Source of the DNA: Lotus japonicus
Lineage: Eukaryota; Streptophyta; Magnoliopsida; Fabales; Fabaceae
Length of the DNA stretch: 64,000 nt
NCBI RefSeq assembly: GCF_012489685.1
Contig: NC_080043.1
Location: 59,046,289 to 59,110,288 of the forward strand
Reading direction: 5' to 3'
Shown here piece after piece: positions 57,179 to 64,000 of the stretch. How positions within the stretch are numbered: position 1 is the first letter of the stretch; each line of letters begins with the position of its first letter. The notes beneath the pieces are model-generated. The model saw only the letters and a list, made by a program, of their open reading frames with translations. It was not told where the DNA came from and made no database searches. Made by a program: the position numbers and the translations under genes.

Positions 57179-57900
57179 GATGATGACAAAACTAATATTT
57201 TTGATGAACAATTCTTAAACATTAAACTGAATTCACTCAGAGTTTAGAGATATAGAATAATACTTATCCTGATGTGAATAGTTTATCTTGCTCATTCTGA
57301 ATTCAAGTCACTGCTTGATTCTGAGCTTAGCTCCCCCTGAATCTAATACTTGATGAAAACGTTAGTAAAGTCTAGATTCTGAGCTAAATAATATAAGAGT
57401 TCAGAGTGAAAAACTTATGACATAGATGAAAATCGAGTAATCAGAGCGCATAAGTAATCAGAGTCATGGACAAGGTATCAGAGTCTTGGGTATCAGAGTC
57501 AACTTATAATCACTTCAGAAGAAGTGAAATGTATTCCTTGTATTTGCCCAGTGACACATCTATGGTCATGAAGGTGGAACTCTTAAATTCTCCAAAAGAA
57601 AAATAAATCACACTAACACATCTTACACATCAAAAACTGGGTTTACTCCCCCTTTTTGTCATAAGCAAAAAGCTTGGGGTGTGAAAAACTTAGCTTGAAG
57701 TACAAGGTACTCCCCCTTAGAGAAGGTCTAAGTTTAAAGAAAATGAAAACGATGCAAGAATCAGAGTTAGGCGAAATAAATAGAAGAGTTAATGCAAGAG
57801 AAGAACGTTTACCACCGGTCAAGTGAGTAAAGAGAAGGGTCAGTTACCAAGAACTTAACCTCGAGAAACCGTAGGAGCATTAACTTTCAGAGAGAAAGTG
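57179..57900 (-). other. Sirevirus 3' non-coding zone
   Basis: No sense ORF. It holds the extra PPT-like motifs and numerous 'cagagt' and 'tcagag' repeats. Confidence 0.7.
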
Positions 57901-57905
57901 AAGCC

Positions 57906-57913
57906 TATATAAA
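57906..57913 (+). promoter_or_regulatory. TATA box for the antisense Sirevirus ORF
   Basis: The perfect motif tatataaa is 56 bp upstream of the ATG at 57969 on the plus strand. That spacing leaves a 5' UTR of about 30 nt. The direction is opposite to the retroelement's own transcript. Confidence 0.65.
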
Positions 57914-57968
57914 GCGTTGGAGAGAAAGGTAAGCTTCACACTCCGAACAATTTTCAGTAAGAAAAAAA

Positions 57969-58361
57969 ATGGCATCATACATCGTAGCACTAGAAGAGCT
58001 GAGGAAGAAGGCCTTTGAGGAGGACTTGTTCCTGAACATCCGGCATCCAGAGGGTACAACGACCATCGCGGAGCTGACACGGACACTGCTGGAAGAGGAC
58101 CTGCGTCCAGAGTTGGAGAGAGACCTGAAGGAATTTCTTGCCTTCGTTGAGGAGGTGCAAGAACTCAGTCGGCTTGAACTCAAGCTGCTGGAAGAAAAAG
58201 AAGGTTTGGAAGAGAAGCTCAAGACTTCAGAAGAGATTCTGGAGAGGGATGAGCTAGAGGACAGGCTCAGCAACATCCAGCATGTACTGGAGCGTCTGGA
58301 GAAGGATAGGTCAGAGCAGCGCCAGGAGTGCAGAAGAATGAGGAGAGATCCTTCATTCTAG
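57969..58361 (+). CDS. Antisense coiled-coil ORF in the Sirevirus (130 aa)
   Basis: The ORF lies on the strand opposite to pol and the env-like ORF, between the latter and the 3' LTR. The ATG at 57969 is the first after a TATA box (57906) and sits in a favourable context (aaaaaaATGGC). The protein is highly charged. Residues 1-45 include 'MASYIVALEELRKKAF', and residues 40-120 form a heptad-rich glutamate/leucine/lysine coil ('LLEEKEGLEEKLKTSEEIL'), with a basic arginine-rich end. No signal peptide, membrane helix or known domain is seen. Several aataaa-type signals follow (for example around 58401 and 58468). It converges on the env-like ORF, whose stop is 193 bp away. Expression and function are unknown. 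Confidence 0.6.
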   Translation: MASYIVALEELRKKAFEEDLFLNIRHPEGTTTIAELTRTLLEEDLRPELERDLKEFLAFVEEVQELSRLELKLLEEKEGLEEKLKTSEEILERDELEDRLSNIQHVLERLEKDRSEQRQECRRMRRDPSF

Positions 58362-58554
58362 ACTTAGGGAAAGAATGTATGATGGAAACATAAAAATATG
58401 ATGAATAAAAAGATTTTTGCAAACATATGTGACACAATTATATATAGATATGCATAGAATCACAAACGAATAAAGTAGAACAATAAATAAAAAGAAACAG
58501 AGTTTAAATAAAACAACGTTAAAGAAAAAGAAAGAAAATGAAGAGATCCTAAGA

Positions 58555-61413
58555 CTAAGGTTTGTCAGTTCGTCGCAGAAGTTCCATCATCAAGTGCTTC
58601 ATCTCAATCAGCATGGATTCATGAATGTCAAGACGCTGTTCCATGATGTCGAGTCTGGATGAGCTTGACGGAGAAGAACTGGAAGTAACATTCTGAGCAG
58701 CTTGAGGATCTGGAATGGAAGCAGAAGCAGCAGGAGTAAACACAACTGGTGCAAGTGCTTGGCATCTAAGAGCGTCAGCCTCAGCTTCAAGTCGCTCTGC
58801 CTCGAGTCTGGCTTGTTCAGCTTGAGCTGCTGCTTGACGTGCAGCTTCTTCTGCTTGAGCTTTCTTTCTCTTGGCTTCTTCAATAGCTTCAAGAAGCTTA
58901 TTTCTCTGTTCTTGTTCATGAAGAGCCACCCTTCGAGCAAACCTTTGCTTGGCAGCCTCAATCCTCTGACTTCCTTCTGTATGCAGGAGCTGCATCATAA
59001 TTGGAACTTGAGCCACCAGCCAAGTGCCCAGATTGTTCCACTCATCAGCCACACGTTCAGCATTCTCACTGAGGTCAGTCTGACCGTGCACATTGCGGAG
59101 CCTCAAGGAGGCTTCATGATAGAAAATATTGATGCACTCAGAGAGAGATGTGGGTTGGAGGTGAGTATAAGGAATTATGGAGAGGTTGGTTTCAGGAGAG
59201 GCTAGGTGATTGCTGCTATGGGCTTCAGAGGCACCTTGTGGAGAACCAATGTTAATCAGTTGAGCATTGGGTTCAGAGGTTCCAAGGTGAGGGTCTGAAG
59301 TTTCAACCAGAGGATGAGGTGATCTAACCGAGGATTGGTTAGACACTGATTGTTCGGGTTCAGGTTCTGGTTGAATAGGCTCTTGTTGGTCAGGGACAGG
59401 GTGAGCTTGTTGAGCCAAAGGGTCTGCCTCTTGTAAAGGATTGGCCAAGATAGGTTCATCTGGGTCAACTAGACGTTCAGGTCTAGGGCCAGGATATCTC
59501 CTAGGGCTTGGACAAGTGAGGTAATATTCCTCTAAGGTAGACACCTTTTCTTTTCTAACCTCCATGAATTTTCTAATGGATTCAGAGTTATTGGAGGGAG
59601 AAGAATCAGCAACATTGGTTGGGAAGGATACAGGTGTATAGGCCGTGGAAGAATCTGTATCCGTGGTTCTGGCAGCAGGACGTGCTGATGCTCTGGGAAC
59701 AGAGTGATCAGACGTTCTGGGTTGTGGTTCTGTTTGGTTGGGCTCTGGTTGTTCATGGATGATGGGTTCAGAAGATAATGGGTCGTACAGGATGGTAATG
59801 AGAGAGGTTGGTTCTTCTGACCTAGAGGGTTGGTTCTGAAGCAAATTCCAGAGAGGTGCTTCAGTAGGGGAAGGTTGAAAGAAAGAAGATCTTGGAGACT
59901 GTGGTGGAGAGGTGGTTTGAGCAGCTGGTTGGGATTCAGGAATGGGAGTGAGGGGATTTGAGGAGTGTTTGAGCATGACAGAAATAGGGAGTGCATCAAA
60001 TAAATTCAAATCATCATCAGAAGCAAGTGCAGGCTTACTTGAATGTGCTGATGATCTAGTCACTCTGGCAGGAGGTTCAGTCCTTCTGACCACTTCAGCA
60101 GCTGGTTCCACCCGAGTAGGCTTCACCACGATTCTGACCTTCTTCTTCTTCTTCTTGGGAGGACCATCCTCATTATCACTATCATCACCATCATCAGGCT
60201 TTCTCTTATTCTTTTGGACCAGAGGGACATCGGATTCCTCAGAAGATTCGTCCAGTAGCATCTTCCTCTGAGCTTTCTTCTTGGGAGGAGAAGGAAACTC
60301 TGGAGCTGGCGGTAGTCTGCTGACGAAATCATCAAGGTCAATTTCGAATCCTTGAGCCCTTAGGTCTTCAACATAGCACCTGATGGCGTCAGGATTGTCT
60401 GCCTGTGTCCACAGAGGATAGTCATTCAGAGGCATCCTTCTGCTTCTGATCTCAGAAGATGTGTCTTCATGAGCAGGAGCAATCTTCTTCTGGACCAAAC
60501 CCATCTTCTTCAGAGAATTTGCAGTGAAGACATCACTAACCATGGTGCTCAGATCCTCTACACATCCAGCATTGACCAGATCTTGCACCAGGTTGCTTTC
60601 AATGAGAAAGTCTGAGAGCAGTCTCCCAAAGGGGATATATTTTATTGCTGACTTGATGGAGGCAGTGGTGCGAGACTTCCGGATGCATTCCTTCAAGTAG
60701 GAGAACAAGAAGTAGGGAAGGCAGATCTTCTTCTGGTCTTGGATGAAGAACAACATCACCTTCTGGTTGAAGTTGATGTAGTCTGGAGAACTGCCCTTCG
60801 GTCTCTGGTTTATGCAGTGGAGCAGGATCTTGTGCCAGATCCTGAGCTTGGGATGAAGGTCCATCACCTTGTAACTCGTCTTGCCCGGTTTGAAAGTGGT
60901 GTACAGGGCCTGGTTGATTGTATCCTTGGTGCTGGGTTTCAGCTTCGATTCCGTGAGTTGGAAACGATACCCATAAGCAGTGTCTGCACCCAGCAAATTC
61001 ACGAAAGACTTCTCGGTGATGATGATCTTTCTTCCGAGAATGTAAGATACCACCTGAGTATCATCGCAGTCGGCGTGCTTCCAGAATTCCTTGACCAATC
61101 TATCATACACCGGTCCTCGAAGTCTGTTGAAGTAATTTCCCCAACTTTGAGCTTGGACTTCAGGACGAAGATCATACCCATTTATAGCCAGGTTGTCGAG
61201 GTCGAATCTCCATTCTGCCAGGACTTGGAGTTCCTCAGGAGCATAAACACAGTGAACGGCACAACCCCGTTCTGCAATTGGAACACTCTGGTCTTGAGCT
61301 TGACCTTGATCTTGTGTCGGATTCTCAGGACCCCTTTGACCCGTTGCTAGACCAACTACCATGTGAGGGAACTGAGGTGCATCTGCAGTAGATCTTCTGG
61401 TTTGTCTCACCAT
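58555..61413 (-). CDS. Sirevirus env-like ORF (952 aa from Met53; 1004 aa longest)
   Basis: The frame is open from 61569, but residues 1-52 of that version look like a translated pyrimidine-rich leader, so I favour the ATG at 61413 ('MVRQTRRSTADAP'). Numbering below uses the 1004-residue frame. Residues 110-410 form a globular domain ('RGPVYDRLVKEFW', 'YILGRKIIITEKSF') resembling the 'putative plant transposon protein' domain. Residues 420-860 are proline/serine/glutamine-rich and disordered, with a lysine-rich nuclear-signal-like 'PPKKKKKKVR' at 470-479. Residues 865-940 form a strong alanine/glutamate coiled coil, with a short amphipathic end. With the internal start there is no signal peptide or membrane anchor. 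Similar ORFs in SIRE1 elements were named env-like by position; this copy does not itself look like an envelope protein. Confidence 0.75.
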   Translation of the reverse strand: MVRQTRRSTADAPQFPHMVVGLATGQRGPENPTQDQGQAQDQSVPIAERGCAVHCVYAPEELQVLAEWRFDLDNLAINGYDLRPEVQAQSWGNYFNRLRGPVYDRLVKEFWKHADCDDTQVVSYILGRKIIITEKSFVNLLGADTAYGYRFQLTESKLKPSTKDTINQALYTTFKPGKTSYKVMDLHPKLRIWHKILLHCINQRPKGSSPDYINFNQKVMLFFIQDQKKICLPYFLFSYLKECIRKSRTTASIKSAIKYIPFGRLLSDFLIESNLVQDLVNAGCVEDLSTMVSDVFTANSLKKMGLVQKKIAPAHEDTSSEIRSRRMPLNDYPLWTQADNPDAIRCYVEDLRAQGFEIDLDDFVSRLPPAPEFPSPPKKKAQRKMLLDESSEESDVPLVQKNKRKPDDGDDSDNEDGPPKKKKKKVRIVVKPTRVEPAAEVVRRTEPPARVTRSSAHSSKPALASDDDLNLFDALPISVMLKHSSNPLTPIPESQPAAQTTSPPQSPRSSFFQPSPTEAPLWNLLQNQPSRSEEPTSLITILYDPLSSEPIIHEQPEPNQTEPQPRTSDHSVPRASARPAARTTDTDSSTAYTPVSFPTNVADSSPSNNSESIRKFMEVRKEKVSTLEEYYLTCPSPRRYPGPRPERLVDPDEPILANPLQEADPLAQQAHPVPDQQEPIQPEPEPEQSVSNQSSVRSPHPLVETSDPHLGTSEPNAQLINIGSPQGASEAHSSNHLASPETNLSIIPYTHLQPTSLSECINIFYHEASLRLRNVHGQTDLSENAERVADEWNNLGTWLVAQVPIMMQLLHTEGSQRIEAAKQRFARRVALHEQEQRNKLLEAIEEAKRKKAQAEEAARQAAAQAEQARLEAERLEAEADALRCQALAPVVFTPAASASIPDPQAAQNVTSSSSPSSSSRLDIMEQRLDIHESMLIEMKHLMMELLRRTDKP

Positions 61414-61857
61414 TTTTGAAGCGGTTGAAGGTTTGAGGTAGAAGATGAAGGTTGGAAGATGAAGAGAGATCGAGAGAGAAATCGAGAAAAGCGGTTTTTG
61501 AAAAGCAGAGAGAGCGAGAGTAAAAACCGGAAGTGAAAGAGATCGTGTGTGTATAGTGGGTTTTAACAAATAACCGTTGTTGATTCAGAAAGCACTTTAA
61601 GATCAACGGTTGAAAATTAAAGATAGATAGTAACAGTAAAATACACAAATCACACACAGGAGAGAAGCATATCTACACGCAATCATAACAGACTGTCACA
61701 CGGGCACAAGGAACTATGCATCAGAAATACTGACACACGTGTTGTTGTCTCAGCTTCAGAGTCAGTACCAGTGGGTACACACACTCTGATTGAGTTACCT
61801 TCTGGACTAGACATCTTCTGATCAAGAAGTATCATAGTCAGAGGTTCTGATCCATCT

Positions 61858-63993
61858 TCACTCTGGACAAAAGTCCATGTTTAGATTTTTCAGAATAAAA
61901 TTAAATCTATCCTCTGCTAAGGGCTTTGTAAAGATATCTGCCCATTGATGGTCAGTATCAACAAACTTCAGAAGAAGTACGCCCTTCTGTACATAATCTC
62001 TAATAAAGTGATACTTTACCTCAATGTGCTTTGCCCTTGAATGCAAGATAGGATTCTTACTCAATGAGATTGCAGCAGTGTTATCACAATAGATTGGGAT
62101 ATTGCTCTCAAGGATCTGATAATCCTCCAGCTGATGTTTCATCCAGAGCATCTGAGTGCTGCATATTGCTGCTGAGATATATTCTGCCTCTGCAGTTGAT
62201 AGTGCAATGGTTGATTGCCTCTTGCTTGCCCATGAGACTAGATTGCTTCCCAGAAATTGACAATTTCCAGAAGTACTTTTTCTCTCTGTTCTATCTCCAG
62301 CATAATCAGCATCACAGTAACCTGAAAGCTTATACTCTGATGTTTTCTTATACATCAAGCCAAGGTTAGTGGTGCCTTTCAGATACCTTAGGATCCTCTT
62401 AACAGCAGTTAAGTGGGTTTCCCTTGGATCTGATTGGAAACGAGCACATAAGTGAACACTAAATAATATGTCTGGCCTAGATGCAGTTAAGTATAGAAGT
62501 GAACCTATCATGCCACGATAGAGCTTCTGACATACTTTACCACTTTTATCTTCTTTCTCCAGAATGCATGTAGGATGCATTGGAGTCTTGGCCACTGTAG
62601 ATTCCAGCATATTGAACTTCTTCAGAAGTTCTTTAGTGTACTTGCTCTGATGGATATATGTTCCTTCTGGTGTTTGATCAACTTGTATTCCCAGAAAGTA
62701 CTTTAATTCTCCCATCATACTCATCTCAAATTCAGCCTGCATCATCTCAGAAAATTCTTTGCATAGAGATTGATTAGCAGAACCAAATATAATATCATCA
62801 ACATAAATTTGCACAATTAAGATATCATCTTTATAAGTCTTGCAAAAAAGAGTTGTATCTACTTTACCCCTTACAAACTCATTCTCCAGAAGGAATGAGC
62901 TAAGTCTCTCATACCATGCTCTGGGAGCTTGCTTCAGACCGTAGAGTGATTTCTTCAATTTGAACACATGGTCTGGTTTCTTCTCATCTTCAAAACCTGG
63001 GGGTTGATGAACATAGACTTCCTCTGAGATATAACCATTTAGGAAGGCACTCTTTACGTCCATCTGATGTAGAACTATGTTGTGATTTACTGAGAAAGAG
63101 ATCAACAGTCTGATTGCCTCCAGTCTTGCTACTGGAGCAAATGTTTCAGTGTAGTCTATTCCTTCCTGCTGGCTGTAGCCTTGAGCAACTAGCCTTGCCT
63201 TGTTTCTGACTACATCTCCTTTCTCATTCAGCTTGTTTCTGAATACCCACTTCGTTCCAATAACATGGACACTCTCAGGCTTCTTCACTAAGCTCCAAAC
63301 ATCGTTCTTGGAAAATTGATTCAATTCTTCTTCCATGGCCAGAATCCAATCCTTGTCCTGAAGAGCTTCATCTATGGACTTGGGTTCAATTAAGGACACC
63401 AATCCTTTCAGACTGAGCAAGGTCTCTTCAGAGGGTCTGAAGGCAGATCTGGTTCTGACTGGTTCGTCTTTGTTGCCCAGAATCAATTCCTTAGGGTGAG
63501 CTGCAGTGATTCTGCTCTTCTTCAGAGTTTGTGAGTTAGAGGGACCAGCTTCTTCCTCTGGTTCATCTTCCTCTGGCTCAACTTCCTCTGGAGCTTTGCC
63601 TTTGTCAGAAACATTAATGCTTAAATCTGCAAACTTTTCAACTAGCTTTGACTGGTCAGAGTCAAGCTTATCGTCAAATCTAACATGAATAGATTCTCCA
63701 ATAGTCTTAGCATCAGTATTATAAAATCTAAAACCTTTAGATCTCTCAGAGTAACCGAGTAATAGACATTTAGAAGACTTAGCATCAAATTTATGCAATC
63801 TATCCTTAGTATTGAGAACATAACAAACACAGCCAAAAGGATGAAAATAAGAAATGTTGGGTTTTATGTTCTTCCACAATTCATAAGGAGTCTTATTCAG
63901 AATTGGTCTCACAGAGATTCTGTTCTGAATGTAACATGCTGTATTTACTGCCTCTGCCCAAAAGTGCTTAGCCATGCCAGTTTCTTGGAGCAT
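61858..63993 (-). CDS. Sirevirus pol, partial (integrase end, RT, RNase H)
   Basis: The ORF is open at the window edge, and the Met at 63993 is an internal one of a longer polyprotein. Residues 1-110 are the integrase C-terminal part ('[16 protein letters not shown]', '[18 protein letters not shown]'). An acidic linker follows at 130-160. Reverse transcriptase spans about 230-470, with '[15 protein letters not shown]', '[10 protein letters not shown]' and the catalytic YVDD at 397-400. RNase H follows with '[19 protein letters not shown]' and '[11 protein letters not shown]'. The stop is TGA at 61858. No frameshift is seen in this part, so the enzyme segment could be active if the unseen N-terminal part is intact. 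Confidence 0.93.
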   Translation of the reverse strand: MLQETGMAKHFWAEAVNTACYIQNRISVRPILNKTPYELWKNIKPNISYFHPFGCVCYVLNTKDRLHKFDAKSSKCLLLGYSERSKGFRFYNTDAKTIGESIHVRFDDKLDSDQSKLVEKFADLSINVSDKGKAPEEVEPEEDEPEEEAGPSNSQTLKKSRITAAHPKELILGNKDEPVRTRSAFRPSEETLLSLKGLVSLIEPKSIDEALQDKDWILAMEEELNQFSKNDVWSLVKKPESVHVIGTKWVFRNKLNEKGDVVRNKARLVAQGYSQQEGIDYTETFAPVARLEAIRLLISFSVNHNIVLHQMDVKSAFLNGYISEEVYVHQPPGFEDEKKPDHVFKLKKSLYGLKQAPRAWYERLSSFLLENEFVRGKVDTTLFCKTYKDDILIVQIYVDDIIFGSANQSLCKEFSEMMQAEFEMSMMGELKYFLGIQVDQTPEGTYIHQSKYTKELLKKFNMLESTVAKTPMHPTCILEKEDKSGKVCQKLYRGMIGSLLYLTASRPDILFSVHLCARFQSDPRETHLTAVKRILRYLKGTTNLGLMYKKTSEYKLSGYCDADYAGDRTERKSTSGNCQFLGSNLVSWASKRQSTIALSTAEAEYISAAICSTQMLWMKHQLEDYQILESNIPIYCDNTAAISLSKNPILHSRAKHIEVKYHFIRDYVQKGVLLLKFVDTDHQWADIFTKPLAEDRFNFILKNLNMDFCPE

Positions 63994-64000
63994 GGTTCTA

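Larger units (their letters stand above)
55956..64000 (-). mobile_element. Sirevirus (Ty1/copia, SIRE/Maximus), 3' part; continues past window
   Basis: Minus-strand order is pol (63993 to 61858), env-like ORF (61413 to 58555), a plus-strand antisense ORF (57969-58361), a 3' non-coding zone with several polypurine motifs, the PPT (57165-57178) and the 3' LTR (55956-57164). An env-like ORF after pol and multiple PPT-like motifs are Sirevirus hallmarks. The 5' LTR, gag and early pol lie beyond 64000. Open, long ORFs suggest a fairly young copy. Confidence 0.9.

Noticed and set aside
60739..61350. 203-aa plus-strand ORF opposite the env-like ORF
   Set aside because: Mirror frame of a well-supported coding domain; it has no promoter or start context, unlike the antisense ORF at 57969.

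Overview
This window is nuclear DNA of a flowering plant, very probably a eudicot and most likely a legume. It has spliced genes and AT-rich spacers. It also holds a Sirevirus (Ty1/copia), Tekay-like chromoviruses and Tat/Athila-type Ty3/gypsy elements, LINEs, SINEs, MULEs and PIF/Harbinger-like elements. The legume assignment is inference from the general look of the FRS4-like protein and the Sirevirus. No tRNA, rRNA or CRISPR array was seen.

Only two ordinary host genes are convincing, both on the minus strand. One is a secreted leucine-rich-repeat protein of the DRT100 type (40453-41547). The other is a FAR1-RELATED SEQUENCE 4-like protein (50866-54501), whose last two small exons can be read from splice sites. 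It is a domesticated MULE transposase that keeps its acidic triad and SWIM finger.

Layout. 1-2276: the 3' end of a decayed copia element with its 3' LTR. 3296-7493: a probable non-autonomous Helitron with a captured exon-like piece. 7494-10920: LINE-like debris and a 2.1-kb Harbinger-like element, which itself carries a shrunken LINE copy. 10925-13970: Tat-type integrase debris joined head to head with an Athila/Tat gag, PBS and LTR. 13971-34280: a nest of related chromovirus LTRs. The oldest LTR (C) is split by solo LTR B (TSD ATATG). B is split by solo LTR A (TSD GATAA) and by a complete 11.46-kb element (TSD AAAGA) with almost identical 3.58-kb LTRs but no reverse transcriptase. 34400-39003: the 3' end of a Tat-like element with an antisense Transposase_28 gene. 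Its LTR is split by a Harbinger-type MITE holding a MULE, which holds a SINE. 43376-45321: a 5'-truncated LINE. 46337-47913: a MULE with 220-bp TIRs and a gene-like interior (Pack-MULE candidate). 55956-64000: the 3' part of a Sirevirus on the minus strand, with LTR, PPT, an env-like ORF and pol running off the end.

Most notable are coding units inside retroelements that ordinary annotation would pass over. Two unrelated retroelements each carry an antisense gene between the last sense ORF and the 3' LTR, each with its own TATA box. The chromovirus LTRs carry an ORF whose frame is kept across divergent LTR copies. The same LTRs have different minisatellites at the same place. All age, mobility and function statements are inference from sequence alone.
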